From: Actinomycetota bacterium
GTDB lineage: Bacteria > Actinomycetota > Actinomycetes > JACCUZ01
Direction of reading: 5' to 3'
NCBI GenBank assembly: GCA_030841035.1
Contig: JAVEDI010000020.1
Location: 1-35,753, forward strand
DNA: 35,753 bases
A program made the translations under genes and the position numbers. This document shows positions 23,774 to 32,857 of the stretch, in pieces; within the stretch, counting starts at the first letter, position 1; each line of letters begins with the position of its first letter. The notes beneath the pieces are model-generated. The model saw only the letters and a list, made by a program, of their open reading frames with translations. It did not search any database and was not told the origin of the DNA.

Positions 23774-25630
23774 ATGTCGACCTCGGTAACCATGCCGGCT
23801 CTCGGCGAGAGCGTGTCCGAAGGCACCGTGACCCGCTGGCTCAAGCACGAGGGCGATCAGGTCAACGCCGACGAGCCGCTGCTCGAGGTCTCCACCGACA
23901 AGGTCGACACCGAGATCCCCTCCCCCGCCACCGGCGTGCTGCAGAAGATCCTCGTCGGCGAGGACGAGACCGTCGACGTCGGCGCCGAGCTGGCGGTGAT
24001 CGGCGACGGCAGCGCCGGCGCGGAGGGCGGCGGTGAGCAGCAGGAGCAGGAGCAGGAGGCGTCCGAGCCGGGCGCGGCAGCGCAGCAGGCGGCACCCCAG
24101 CAGGAGCAGCAGGCGGCACCCCAGCAGGAGCAGAGGGCGCCGCAGCAGGAGCAGGAGGCGCCGCAGCAGTCGTCCGGCGGCGGTGGTACGTCGGTCACCA
24201 TGCCCGCGCTCGGGGAGAGCGTGACCGAGGGCACCGTCACCCGCTGGCTCAAGCAGGAGGGCGACCAGGTCGGCGTCGACGAGCCGCTGCTCGAGGTCTC
24301 GACCGACAAGGTCGACACCGAGATCCCCTCTCCGGCCGCGGGGGTTCTGCAGAAGATCCTGGTCGCCGAGGACGAGACCGTCGACGTCGGCGCCGAGCTG
24401 GCCGTGATCGGCGACGGCAGCGGCGGGCGCGAGCAGGCCGCACCGCAGGAGGACGAGGCCCCCCAGCAGCAGCAGCAGCAGCAGGAGGAGGAGGAGGAGG
24501 AGGAGAGCGGGCAGCAGGAACCGGCCGCAGAACCGGCGCAGGAGAGCGCTCCCTCGCTGGTGTCGGCGCCCGCCCAGCAGTCGGCCCCACCGCAGCAGTC
24601 GGCCCCACCGCAGCAGGCGGAGCAGACGCAGCCGGCGCAGCAGGAGCCCCCCGCCCGGACCGCGCCTGAACAAGCCCAGAGCGCCGGTGACTCGCAGGGC
24701 GGGGCCTACGTCACTCCCCTGGTCCGCAAGCTGGCCAGCGAGCACGGCGTCGACCTGTCGAGCCTGTCCGGCACCGGTGTCGGCGGTCGCATCCGCAAGC
24801 AGGACGTCCTGGAGGCCGCCCAGCGCAAGCAGCAGCAGCCGGCTGCCGCGGCGTCGGCGCCGTCCGCACCGGGCGGCGCGCCGAGCAGCAGCTCGGCGCC
24901 GTCCCCGTTGCGCGGCACGACCGAGGCGATGTCGCGGCTGCGCAAGACCATCGCCAAGCGGATGGTCGAGTCGCTGCAGGTCTCCGCCCAGCTCACCACC
25001 GTGGTCGAGGTCGACCTGACCCGTATCGCCCGGCTGCGGGCGCGCGCGAAGGACGACTTCGAGGCGCGCGAGGGGGTCAAGCTCTCCTACCTGCCGTTCC
25101 TCGCCAAGGCCACCGTCGAGGCCCTCAAGGTCCACCCGCGGGTCAACTCGACGATCGACACGGAGAAGGGCGAGATCACCTACTTCGACGTCGAGAACCT
25201 CGGCATCGCGGTGGACACCGAGAAGGGCCTGATCGTCCCGGTGGTCAAGGAGGCGGGCGATCTCAACATCGCGGGGCTGGCCCGCAAGATCGCCGACCTC
25301 GCGGCGCGCACGCGCAGCAACAAGATCGGCCCCGACGAGCTGGCCGGCGGCACCTTCACCCTGACCAACACCGGCAGTCGCGGCGCGCTGTTCGACACAC
25401 CGATCATCAACCAGCCACAGGTGGCGATCCTGGGCACCGGCGCGGTGGTCAAACGCCCGGTCGTCGTCGACGACGCCGACCTCGGCGAGACGATCGCGAT
25501 CCGCTCGATGTGCTACCTGGCGCTCTCCTACGACCACCGGATCGTCGACGGTGCCGACGCCGCGCGCTTCCTGAGCACGATGAAGGCACGCCTCGAGGAA
25601 GGTGCGTTCGAGGCGGACCTCGGCCTGTGA
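23774..25630 (+). CDS. sucB: Dihydrolipoamide acyltransferase E2 with two lipoyl domains (SucB/DlaT)
   Basis: 618-aa E2 core of a 2-oxoacid dehydrogenase complex. There are two nearly identical lipoyl domains (about 1-78 and 138-216), each with the lipoylated Lys in [13 protein letters not shown]. An E3-binding domain ([24 protein letters not shown]) lies near residue 315. The CAT domain starts about 385 and ends with the catalytic [12 protein letters not shown]. Long Gln/Glu/Pro/Ala linkers join the domains. In mycobacteria the homologue (DlaT, Rv2215) serves pyruvate dehydrogenase and peroxide defence, while oxoglutarate decarboxylation uses the fused Kgd protein, so the name sucB may not tell the substrate. 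The start ATG 23774 has AAGGAGA upstream. It lies behind lpdA; lipB and lipA are close. Confidence 0.94.
   Translation: MSTSVTMPALGESVSEGTVTRWLKHEGDQVNADEPLLEVSTDKVDTEIPSPATGVLQKILVGEDETVDVGAELAVIGDGSAGAEGGGEQQEQEQEASEPGAAAQQAAPQQEQQAAPQQEQRAPQQEQEAPQQSSGGGGTSVTMPALGESVTEGTVTRWLKQEGDQVGVDEPLLEVSTDKVDTEIPSPAAGVLQKILVAEDETVDVGAELAVIGDGSGGREQAAPQEDEAPQQQQQQQEEEEEEESGQQEPAAEPAQESAPSLVSAPAQQSAPPQQSAPPQQAEQTQPAQQEPPARTAPEQAQSAGDSQGGAYVTPLVRKLASEHGVDLSSLSGTGVGGRIRKQDVLEAAQRKQQQPAAAASAPSAPGGAPSSSSAPSPLRGTTEAMSRLRKTIAKRMVESLQVSAQLTTVVEVDLTRIARLRARAKDDFEAREGVKLSYLPFLAKATVEALKVHPRVNSTIDTEKGEITYFDVENLGIAVDTEKGLIVPVVKEAGDLNIAGLARKIADLAARTRSNKIGPDELAGGTFTLTNTGSRGALFDTPIINQPQVAILGTGAVVKRPVVVDDADLGETIAIRSMCYLALSYDHRIVDGADAARFLSTMKARLEEGAFEADLGL
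24464..24502 (+). repeat. In-frame trinucleotide runs (CAG)7(GAG)6 in the E2 linker
   Basis: Seven CAG codons followed directly by six GAG codons encode a Gln run and a Glu run in the second inter-domain linker. Such runs are prone to slippage; changes of whole units keep the frame. Confidence 0.85.
24575..24610 (+). repeat. 18-bp direct repeat in the E2 linker
   Basis: The unit CAGCAGTCGGCCCCACCG occurs twice in tandem, encoding QQSAPP twice. A third partial copy (CAGCAGGCG) follows. Confidence 0.85.
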
Positions 25631-25670
25631 CCGTGGTCGCACGCACGTGCCCGACGGTGCGGGTGCAGCG

Positions 25671-26591
25671 GTGAGGGCAGTCCTGACCGGCGCCTCCGGG
25701 CTGCTCGGCGGCGCGCTCACGACGGCGCTGCGCTCGGACGGCCACCAGGTGGTGCGGCTCGTGCGCCGCGAGCCGCGCGCGGCCGACGAGGCGCGGTGGG
25801 ACCCGACGTCGGGCTACGTCGACCCCGCCGCCCTCACCGGGACCGACGCCGTCGTGAACCTGGCCGGCCCCGGCCTCGGCGACCGGCCGTGGACGCCGGC
25901 CTACAAGCGCCAGGTGCTGACCACACGCATCGCCGCGACCACCACCATCGCCGCGGCCATGGCCGCTGCCGACCCTCGCCCGAGGGTGCTCGTCTCCTCC
26001 TCGGCGGTCGGCTACTACGGCAACCCCGGCGACGACGTCCTGACCGAGGACGCCCCCGCAGGCGACACCTACCTGGCGCGGGTCGCGCGGGAGTGGGAGG
26101 AGGCCACCGCCCCGGCCCGGGACGCGGGGATCCGGGTCGTGACGGCGCGTTCCGCGGTCGTCGTCGCCGCGCAGGGCGGCGCGTTCGGCCGCCGGCTGCT
26201 GCCGCTCTTCCGGGTCGGGCTCGGTGGCCGGCTCGGCTCGGGGCAGCAGTGGTGGAGCTGGGTGTCGCTCGAGGACTGGGTCCGGGCGATGCGCTTCCTC
26301 CTCGACCGCGACGACCTCGAGGGGCCGTTCAACATCAGCGCCCCGGAGCCGTTGCGCAACGCGGACCTGACGCGGGTCATGAGCCGGGTGCTGCACCGTC
26401 CGGCCGTGCTGCGCGTGCCCGGCCCGGCACTGGTCCTCCCCCTGGGCGACTTCGCCCGCGACCTGCTCGGTGGCCAGCGCGTGGTGCCGAAGCGCCTGGA
26501 GGCCGCCGGCTTCCAGTTCCGCCACCGCGACTTCGAGGCGGCCCTGCGTGACGTGCTGGCGCCGCCGGCTCAGCCCGAGACCACGTCGTAG
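25671..26591 (+). CDS. TIGR01777 family SDR protein (NAD-dependent epimerase-like)
   Basis: 306-aa short-chain dehydrogenase/reductase-like protein of the TIGR01777 group (E. coli YfcH type), exact substrate unknown. The N-terminal nucleotide-binding motif is [39 protein letters not shown] and [21 protein letters not shown] are diagnostic, as are [14 protein letters not shown] and [15 protein letters not shown]. The start is GTG 25671. The tail overlaps the 3' end of the minus-strand kinase gene by 22 bases. The position after the E2 gene matches the mycobacterial order (Rv2216). Confidence 0.92.
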   Translation: MRAVLTGASGLLGGALTTALRSDGHQVVRLVRREPRAADEARWDPTSGYVDPAALTGTDAVVNLAGPGLGDRPWTPAYKRQVLTTRIAATTTIAAAMAAADPRPRVLVSSSAVGYYGNPGDDVLTEDAPAGDTYLARVAREWEEATAPARDAGIRVVTARSAVVVAAQGGAFGRRLLPLFRVGLGGRLGSGQQWWSWVSLEDWVRAMRFLLDRDDLEGPFNISAPEPLRNADLTRVMSRVLHRPAVLRVPGPALVLPLGDFARDLLGGQRVVPKRLEAAGFQFRHRDFEAALRDVLAPPAQPETTS

Positions 26592-28030
26592 AACCGCCAC
26601 CGACCCCTGTCGCGCACCAGGGTGACCCGCCACGCGCGCGCCCCGCGCCCGGGCTGTGGCGTGGCCCGGCCGCTGTCGAGCGAGCGCACCGTGTAGGGCG
26701 CGAGCACGTCGACGACGCGCAGCACCACCCGATCGGCATGTCGGTCCTGCTGGCTGACCTCGGTCGCGCGCAGCCGCAACCCTTCCGCGCGCTGGCCGCG
26801 GGTGACCAGCGCCGCGAGCCGGTCGCGGTCGCGCCGCAGTGCCGGTGCCGCCCGCGCGTAGACGGCCTCCAGCGCCGCCGGGTCGGCCCGCGCGAACGCC
26901 GCCGACCGGCGCGCGTCCAGCCGCTGGAGAACCGTCGCCCAGGCCAGGGTCGAGACCGTGGACGGCGCCCCCGAGGCGCCGCGTGCAGCCGGGGCCGAGG
27001 GCGCCCGGGTCACAGCCTGCGGGCCTCCCCGCGATCCGGCCGCCAGCACGGTCAGCACGGCGAGCAGCACCGAAGCGATCGCCAGCGCCGAACCGATCAG
27101 CCGGCGATGCGGGGGCACGGCACGGCGGCGGCGCGAGCCCGGCGCAGCGCCACGGCCGGCGGGAGGCCCGGCGGGAGGCCCGGCGGAGGCGCTGGCCGCG
27201 CGCACCCGGTAGGTGACCGCCTCGCCGTCGGGCGTAGACCGGGCGTCCAGCGGCAGGCCCGGCCGGTGCAGCGGAACGGCCTGGGCCGCCCGGAAGGCCG
27301 CGTCGGCCAGCGCGGCAGGGCCCGGCCGGTCGCCGGGCTCGGGCGCCATCGCCGCCTCCAGCAGGGCCACCAGCGGCCCGGCGGCCGGGTCGGCGAGCCA
27401 GGGGCGCCGGCGGGCCCCGACCTCGTCATAGGGCGGGCTGCCGGTCAGGGCCGCCCAGCAGGTGGCAGCGAGGCCGTGCACGTCGCTCTCCGGCCCCGGT
27501 CGGCTGCCGGCGCCCACTGCCGGGTCGAGGAAGCCGAGGGTTCCCCCGACGTCGCCGGGGGCGACACCGAAGAGCTGGCTGACGCCCAGGTCGGCCAGGA
27601 GCGGGCGGCCGTCGACCGAGAGCAGCACGTTGGCGGGTGTCACGTCACCGTGGACGACGCCGTGGCCGTGCACCGCGACGAGAGCCTGGGCCAGCGGCAC
27701 CAGCACCGTGACCACCTCGCCGGGCGCCAACCGGCCGCGCGCCGCCAGCAGCCGGCGCAGGCTGCCGCCGCCGGCGTGCTCCAGCACCAGCACGACGGAG
27801 CCCTCGAGGCAGAGCACCTCGAGCAGCCGCACGACGTGCGGGTGCTGGATGCGCGACAGCACGGCCGCCTCACGCAGCAACCGCTCCCGCGCCTCCTCGC
27901 CGGGCACCCGCACGCGCTTGAGCGCGACCGGCGCGTGAGTGACCCGGTCCCGGGCGGCCCAGACCTCGCCCGCCGCACCGAAGCCCAGCAGGTCACCGAC
28001 GTCGTACCCGGGCACATGCAGCTCGACCAT
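26570..28030 (-). CDS. Membrane-anchored atypical Ser/Thr protein kinase
   Basis: 486 aa. Kinase domain about 1-250: Gly loop [13 protein letters not shown]-binding Lys in VALKRVR, alpha-C Glu in LLREAAVL, catalytic loop [13 protein letters not shown] and metal loop LADLG. The loop departs from HRDxKPxN: Arg is Gly and the Lys is Thr. DFG reads DLG. The catalytic Asp and the Asn remain, so it may be a weak kinase or a pseudokinase. A basic Pro/Gly/Ala-rich juxtamembrane part follows, then one transmembrane helix ([21 protein letters not shown], about 320-340) and an extracellular domain of about 130 residues ending [20 protein letters not shown]. The start is ATG 28030. It diverges from lipB. 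The ligand and targets are unknown. Confidence 0.88.
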   Translation of the reverse strand: MVELHVPGYDVGDLLGFGAAGEVWAARDRVTHAPVALKRVRVPGEEARERLLREAAVLSRIQHPHVVRLLEVLCLEGSVVLVLEHAGGGSLRRLLAARGRLAPGEVVTVLVPLAQALVAVHGHGVVHGDVTPANVLLSVDGRPLLADLGVSQLFGVAPGDVGGTLGFLDPAVGAGSRPGPESDVHGLAATCWAALTGSPPYDEVGARRRPWLADPAAGPLVALLEAAMAPEPGDRPGPAALADAAFRAAQAVPLHRPGLPLDARSTPDGEAVTYRVRAASASAGPPAGPPAGRGAAPGSRRRRAVPPHRRLIGSALAIASVLLAVLTVLAAGSRGGPQAVTRAPSAPAARGASGAPSTVSTLAWATVLQRLDARRSAAFARADPAALEAVYARAAPALRRDRDRLAALVTRGQRAEGLRLRATEVSQQDRHADRVVLRVVDVLAPYTVRSLDSGRATPQPGRGARAWRVTLVRDRGRWRFYDVVSG

Positions 28031-28099
28031 GACCTCAGCCTGCCGCGAACGGCCGTCCCGGCCGCGAGGTTGTCCCCAGGCCCGGCAGCGGCCCCGTCG

Positions 28100-28105
28100 T
28101 ACGCT
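28100..28105 (+). promoter_or_regulatory. -10 element TACGCT of leaderless lipB
   Basis: TACGCT is followed by 6 bases and then GTG 28112. No Shine-Dalgarno is present, so lipB (and, through it, lipA) is probably transcribed from a leaderless promoter in the 81-base divergent region. Confidence 0.5.
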
Positions 28106-28111
28106 GGGGGC

Positions 28112-28786
28112 GTGAGTGACCTCGCGTTCGACCACCTCGGGCTCGTCGACTACGAGCAGGCCTGGGAGTCCCAGCGGCAGCGGCACGCCGCCCGGCTCTC
28201 CGGAGAGGCACCCGACTCGGTCCTGCTGCTCGAGCACCCGCCGGTCTACACGGCCGGCAAGCGCACCTCGCCCTGGGAGCGCCCGGCGGACGGCACCCCG
28301 GTCATCGACGTGGACCGCGGCGGCAAGATCACGTGGCACGGCCCCGGCCAGCTGGTCGGTTACCCGATCGTGCTGCTGCCCCAGCCCGTCGACGTCGTGG
28401 CCCACGTACGCCGCGTGGAGGAGGCGCTGATCCTGGTCTGCGCCGACCTCGGCCTCGACGCGACCCGCGTCGAGGGGCGCTCGGGCGTCTGGGTGCCCGG
28501 TGGCGGGGCCCGGCCGGACCGCAAGGTCGCCGCCATCGGCATCCGCGTCTCGCAGGGCGTCACGATGCACGGCTTCGCGCTCAACTGCGACTGCGACCTG
28601 AGCTGGTTCGACCGCATCGTCCCGTGCGGGCTGCCCGACGCCGCGGTCACCTCGCTGAGCGCCGAGCTCGGTCGGCCTGTCACGGTCGCGGACGTGACGC
28701 CCTATGTCGAGAAACGACTGGCGGAGGTCCTGGTCGCGGGGCCGGGCCGACTGATCGACAGCACGCCCGGCGACGTACCCTCATGA
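28112..28786 (+). CDS. lipB: Lipoyl(octanoyl) transferase
   Basis: 224-aa LipB, moving octanoyl from acyl carrier protein to the lipoyl-domain Lys of E2 and GcvH proteins. Landmarks: [14 protein letters not shown], the [19 protein letters not shown] block, GRSGVWV, the catalytic Lys in [37 protein letters not shown] with the catalytic Cys, and [11 protein letters not shown]. The start is GTG 28112. One base separates its stop from the lipA start, so the two form an operon. Together with the E2 gene upstream they place lipoylation enzymes next to their substrate. Confidence 0.96.
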   Translation: MSDLAFDHLGLVDYEQAWESQRQRHAARLSGEAPDSVLLLEHPPVYTAGKRTSPWERPADGTPVIDVDRGGKITWHGPGQLVGYPIVLLPQPVDVVAHVRRVEEALILVCADLGLDATRVEGRSGVWVPGGGARPDRKVAAIGIRVSQGVTMHGFALNCDCDLSWFDRIVPCGLPDAAVTSLSAELGRPVTVADVTPYVEKRLAEVLVAGPGRLIDSTPGDVPS

Positions 28787-28787
28787 C

Positions 28788-29723
28788 GTGACGATCGCGC
28801 CCGAGGGACGGAAGCTGCTGCGTCTGGAGGTCCGCAACAGCGAGACCCCCATCGAGAAGAAGCCGAGCTGGATCAAGACCCGGGCCACGATGGGCCCGGA
28901 GTACACCGCACTCAAGGCGCTGGTCAAGCGCGAGGGCCTGCACACGGTGTGCGAGGCGGCCGGCTGCCCCAACATCTTCGAGTGTTGGGAGGACCGGGAG
29001 GCGACGTTCCTCATCGGCGGCGACCAGTGCACCCGGCGATGCGACTTCTGCCAGATCGACACCGGCAAGCCCGTGGCCCTCGACCGTGACGAGCCGCGCC
29101 GGGTCGCCGGGTCCGTGCAGGCGATGGGCCTGCGCTACGCCACGGTGACCGGTGTCGCCCGCGACGACCTGCCCGACGGTGGCGCCTGGCTGTACGCCGA
29201 GACGGTGCGGCAGATCAAGGCGCTCAACCCCGGCACCGGCGTGGAGCTGCTGATCCCCGACTTCGACGCCGATCCCGACCAGCTCGCCGAGGTGTTCGGC
29301 ACGCGACCGGAGGTGCTTGCGCACAACGTCGAGACGGTGCCGCGCATCTTCCGCCGCATCCGGCCCGGCTTCCGCTACGAGCGGTCGCTCGACGTCTTGC
29401 GCCGGTCGCGTGCCGCCGGCCTGGTCACCAAGTCCAACCTCATCCTGGGCATGGGCGAGGAGCGCAGCGAGGTGAGCGAGGCGCTGCGTGACCTGCACGC
29501 GGCCGGCTGCGAGCTGATCACGATCACCCAGTACCTCCGGCCGTCACCGCGCCACCACCCGGTGCTGCGCTGGGTGCACCCCGAGGAGTTCGTCGAGCTG
29601 CAGGCCGAGGCCGAGCAGATCGGTTTCGCCGCAGTGCTGAGCGGACCGCTGGTGCGCTCCTCCTACCGGGCCCGACGGCTCTACCAGCAGGCGATCACCG
29701 CACGCGCCGGCGCCACGGTCTGA
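28788..29723 (+). CDS. lipA: Lipoyl synthase (radical SAM)
   Basis: 311-aa radical SAM enzyme that inserts two sulfurs into the octanoyl chain. The auxiliary cluster motif is [12 protein letters not shown] and the SAM cluster motif [11 protein letters not shown]. The C-terminal RSSY Ser, the ligand of the auxiliary cluster, is in [48 protein letters not shown] and [13 protein letters not shown] also match. The start is GTG 28788. It depends on Fe-S supply, for which erpA is in the window. Confidence 0.97.
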   Translation: MTIAPEGRKLLRLEVRNSETPIEKKPSWIKTRATMGPEYTALKALVKREGLHTVCEAAGCPNIFECWEDREATFLIGGDQCTRRCDFCQIDTGKPVALDRDEPRRVAGSVQAMGLRYATVTGVARDDLPDGGAWLYAETVRQIKALNPGTGVELLIPDFDADPDQLAEVFGTRPEVLAHNVETVPRIFRRIRPGFRYERSLDVLRRSRAAGLVTKSNLILGMGEERSEVSEALRDLHAAGCELITITQYLRPSPRHHPVLRWVHPEEFVELQAEAEQIGFAAVLSGPLVRSSYRARRLYQQAITARAGATV

Positions 29724-29789
29724 TTTCGCTTCTCGAAGGTTTTGCCGGGCGGACACACGGGTGTAACGGGGCGGGGCTTGTGTGGACGC

Positions 29790-29996
29790 ATGACCACAGC
29801 GATGCCACCGATGGCTTCCTTCACTGAGCTGCTCCGCGCCGCTCTGCACACCAGCACGGCGGCGGTCACCGAGGGCTCCCGCCGCAACGCCCGCTCGGCG
29901 CTGGATGCGCGAGCCGCCGACACGCACGCCGCCGGCCTCCTGCTCGCGTCCCTCGCGCCGGCCCCCACTCCGGCCCCCCGGAGGCGCTCAGCCTGA
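29790..29996 (+). CDS. Small protein of unknown function (68 aa)
   Basis: A possible small gene from ATG 29790 in the 350-base interval between lipA and the glycosyltransferase. The product starts MTTAMPPMASFTELLRAALH, is Ala-rich with two helix-like segments, and ends in a Pro/Arg-rich tail. I do not recognise it. Codon third positions are GC-rich, and no convincing Shine-Dalgarno is seen. The rest of the interval (29724-29789 and 29997-30073) shows no clear terminator or RNA gene. Confidence 0.4.
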   Translation: MTTAMPPMASFTELLRAALHTSTAAVTEGSRRNARSALDARAADTHAAGLLLASLAPAPTPAPRRRSA

Positions 29997-30073
29997 CGCC
30001 GGGGCCCTAGGCTGCGCCGCATGGAGCAGACGAGGCTGTCCCTCCGTCCGGTCGCCCCTGCGGGACCGGCGCG

Positions 30074-32035
30074 ATGAGCGTGCGCGTGTCGGTGATCGTG
30101 CCGACCTACAACACGGGCGCCCCCCTGCAGCGGCTGGTCGACTCCCTGGACGCCCAGACCCTGCCCACCGGGCAGTTCGAGGCGATCTTCGTCGACGACG
30201 GGTCCAGCGACGACACCGCCACCCGCCTCGAACAGCTGTGCGCCGCCCGACCCAACTACCGCACCACCCGCATCCCCAACTCCGGCTGGCCCGGACGCCC
30301 GCGCAACGTCGGGCTCGACATGGCCACCGGCGAGTACGTCTTCTTCGCCGACCACGACGACCACCTCGCCCCGGACGCCCTGCAACGCATGCACGACTAC
30401 GCCAGCGCCAACAGCTCCGACATCGTCATCGGCCGCGAGGTCCGCGTCGGACGCCGGCCGCTGTCCAGCGCCATGTTCCTCAGCGACCAACCCAGCGTCG
30501 ACCTGTCCTGGCCGCTGCTGCTCAACCTGCTCACCCCGCACAAGATGTTCCGGCGCGACTTCCTCATCACCCACGACCTGCGCTTCCCCGAAGGCAAGCG
30601 CCGTCTGGAAGACCACGCCTTCGTCCTCCCGGCCTACTTCCGCGCCAAGACGATCTCCGTCCTGGGCGGACACCCCTGCTACTTCTGGGACATGCGAGCC
30701 GACGGGACCATGCACAGCTCCCAAGGCATCGACCCCGACACCTACTACCCCTACCTGACCGAGATCCTCGACATCGTCGAGGCCAACACCGAACCCGGAC
30801 CCGAACGCGACCGGATGCTCTCCCACTGGTACCGCGGCAAGGTCATGGACTTCATCGGACGCAGCATCCGCAACTGGGAACCCGAGCGACAGCAGTCCCT
30901 GCTGCGGGTCACCAGCGAGCTGGCCCGCACCCGCTTCGCCGGCGTCGACCCCTACATCACACCCGTCAAGCGGGTGCAATCGGCACTGCTACGCGCCGGG
31001 CACCTCGACCCACTCATGGCCGTCACCGAGACCATCGGGCACCTCAGCGCCACACCCGTGACCCGTTCCGTCACCTGGCACGACGGCCTACTGGTCCTCG
31101 AGGTGGGCACGACCCTGTGTCAGGCCGACGGGTCGCCCGTGCTGTTCCGACGCCGCGAGGACCGCGTGCTCTGGGTGCCACCCGAGCCGCTGGGCCCCGG
31201 CGTCGACGAAGGCCTGCTCGACCTGACGGACGCCGTCGCCGATCCACGGCTGCGGCTGTATCTGCGTGAGCCGAGCACCGGTGTCAACTACGAGGTCGCG
31301 GGGGACGTCGCCACGAAGCTCGTCCCCGTGTCAGGTGGGCTCTCGCTCACCACCGTCACGACGTTCCGACTCGACCCGCGCTCGGCCGCTCATGGCAGCC
31401 CCCTCGACCCCGGCGTCTGGCGCGCCCGGCTGGCGACCGGGGTGGGAGGACTGGACACGGCCGAGGACCTACCGCTGCCAGAGGTCATGCCGGGGGCGGC
31501 GCTGCTCGACGGGATGACCGTCGTCGCGTTCGCTCGCCGCTCACGAGCACTCGTGCTGGCGGTGTCCTCCCCGGAGCACCCCCTGGCCCGCGCCGTCCAC
31601 CCGCAGCCGCAGGACGTCAGCGTGCAGCACACGGTCTCCGGCTCCCGCCTGCGCATCGAGCTGCGAGACGTCCACGCCCGCGGCTCGGTCGAACGTGAGG
31701 GCGCCCTGCACATCGGCGGGCTCCCGGTCCCCGCGCGCCTGGTGGCCGACCCGGGAGGCGGCAGCGTGCGCCTCGAGTCCTGGCTCAGCGCGCTGCCCGG
31801 GACCCATCCGTTGCAGCTCGCCCTCGGCGGGAAGCCGGTCGGGCTCGGACTGGCCCTGCGGGTGGCCGGCGACGGGCAGGTGACGGCGCAGCGTCACCTG
31901 CCCCCCAAGGCACGCACCAAGGGCGGCCCACTGTCGCATCCCGCGCTGCGAGCCGCGGTCCGTCGGGTGCCCGGGCTCGCCCCCGCGCTGCGCCGGCTTC
32001 GACCGGTCGTACGCCGGCTGCGCGCCCGCCGTTAG
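30074..32035 (+). CDS. Family 2 glycosyltransferase with long C-terminal extension
   Basis: 653 aa. The N-terminal GT-A domain (about 1-230) has VSVIVPTYNTG, FVDDGSSDDT, the NVGLDMATGEYVFFADHDD acceptor/metal segment (HDD in place of the common SDD) and RRLEDHAF. About 230-340 is helical. The C-terminal 300 residues are beta-rich, of no family I can name, ending in a very basic RRLRPVVRRLRARR tail. No membrane helix is evident, so it probably acts on the cytoplasmic face. The first third uses GAA and CAA much more often than its neighbours. It ends in a 4-base overlap with the convergent methyltransferase. It and that gene interrupt the usual lipA-DUF4191 order, suggesting a cell-surface glycan insert. 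Confidence 0.85.
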   Translation: MSVRVSVIVPTYNTGAPLQRLVDSLDAQTLPTGQFEAIFVDDGSSDDTATRLEQLCAARPNYRTTRIPNSGWPGRPRNVGLDMATGEYVFFADHDDHLAPDALQRMHDYASANSSDIVIGREVRVGRRPLSSAMFLSDQPSVDLSWPLLLNLLTPHKMFRRDFLITHDLRFPEGKRRLEDHAFVLPAYFRAKTISVLGGHPCYFWDMRADGTMHSSQGIDPDTYYPYLTEILDIVEANTEPGPERDRMLSHWYRGKVMDFIGRSIRNWEPERQQSLLRVTSELARTRFAGVDPYITPVKRVQSALLRAGHLDPLMAVTETIGHLSATPVTRSVTWHDGLLVLEVGTTLCQADGSPVLFRRREDRVLWVPPEPLGPGVDEGLLDLTDAVADPRLRLYLREPSTGVNYEVAGDVATKLVPVSGGLSLTTVTTFRLDPRSAAHGSPLDPGVWRARLATGVGGLDTAEDLPLPEVMPGAALLDGMTVVAFARRSRALVLAVSSPEHPLARAVHPQPQDVSVQHTVSGSRLRIELRDVHARGSVEREGALHIGGLPVPARLVADPGGGSVRLESWLSALPGTHPLQLALGGKPVGLGLALRVAGDGQVTAQRHLPPKARTKGGPLSHPALRAAVRRVPGLAPALRRLRPVVRRLRARR

Positions 32036-32805
32036 CCTGCGGACGACGCGGCCGCCGCGCCGGTGGTCACGCCCAGCGACGTACGGACGATCTCGGCGAC
32101 CTCGCGGCGGAACCCCTCGCCGCTGCGGCCGGCGTCGCGGGCTGCGCGCAGCGCGGACCAGACCGGCGAGTCGAGCACTCGTGCCGGCGGCTGGGCGGCG
32201 ACCCGGGTGAGGATGTCGTCGGGGACGTCCTGGGGGTCGGCCCGGACGTACTCGGCGACGATCTCGTCGTAGCGCTCGGTCAGCACCGTCGAGCCCGGGT
32301 CGAGGCCCGTCACCAGCAGCAGTCCCGTCGGCTGGGTCCCGACGCGCAGACACAGCAGGTCGGGCCGGAAGCGCTGCAGCACCTGCAGCACCTTGAACAC
32401 GTCGCCGGTCCAGGCACGGGTGTGCCGGTCACGCGCCGCCTCGTCGACCGTGCGTGGGAAGACGTCGTCGAAGACGATCACTCCCGTCGGGGCGCAGTGG
32501 CGCTCGACGTAGATGAAGTCGCGCAGCGCGAACTCGAACAGGTGCAGCCCGTCGATGAACGCGAGGTCCACGTGCTTGCCACCGAAGGGGGCCAACGGCT
32601 CGGGGCGCGAGAAGTACTCGTCGCTGACCGTGCGGAACAGGGCCAGGTCGCAGTCGACCTCCGCGGTCAGGTGGTAGGCAGGGTCGATGCCGACCGAGCG
32701 GCAGCGCGCCAGGGCGAGGCTGTCGCCGTTGCGGATGCCGATCTCGAGGTACGTCGAGGGGGCCAGTGACTCATGGAGGGCCTGGAGGAAGGTGAGGTAA
32801 CGCAT
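32032..32805 (-). CDS. Class I SAM-dependent methyltransferase
   Basis: 257 aa from ATG 32805. It has the SAM-binding motif STYLEIGIRNGDSLALA and the acidic VDLAFIDGLHLFEFALRDF, the pattern of the Methyltransf_24 group that often modifies surface glycans. VIVFDDVFPRTVDEAARDRH and the FRPDLLCLRVGTQPTGLLLVTGL strand follow. The C-terminal about 60 residues are helical. It is convergent with the glycosyltransferase (stops overlap) and divergent from DUF4191. Its substrate is not visible; a sugar or glycolipid is an inference from the neighbour. Confidence 0.85.
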   Translation of the reverse strand: MRYLTFLQALHESLAPSTYLEIGIRNGDSLALARCRSVGIDPAYHLTAEVDCDLALFRTVSDEYFSRPEPLAPFGGKHVDLAFIDGLHLFEFALRDFIYVERHCAPTGVIVFDDVFPRTVDEAARDRHTRAWTGDVFKVLQVLQRFRPDLLCLRVGTQPTGLLLVTGLDPGSTVLTERYDEIVAEYVRADPQDVPDDILTRVAAQPPARVLDSPVWSALRAARDAGRSGEGFRREVAEIVRTSLGVTTGAAAASSAG

Positions 32806-32844
32806 CTGCTGCTTCCCGTCGCACGGCGCTGGACGGGAGCACCG

Positions 32845-32850
32845 TATCCT
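32845..32850 (+). promoter_or_regulatory. -10 element TATCCT of a leaderless transcript
   Basis: TATCCT is followed by 7 bases and then ATG 32858, again with no Shine-Dalgarno sequence. Confidence 0.5.
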
Positions 32851-32857
32851 GCGAGCC

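Noticed and set aside
26738-28111. Upstream extension of the lipB frame through the kinase gene
   Set aside because: The frame is open only because of GC content. The lipB family starts at about 28112, and the extension is antisense to a kinase domain.
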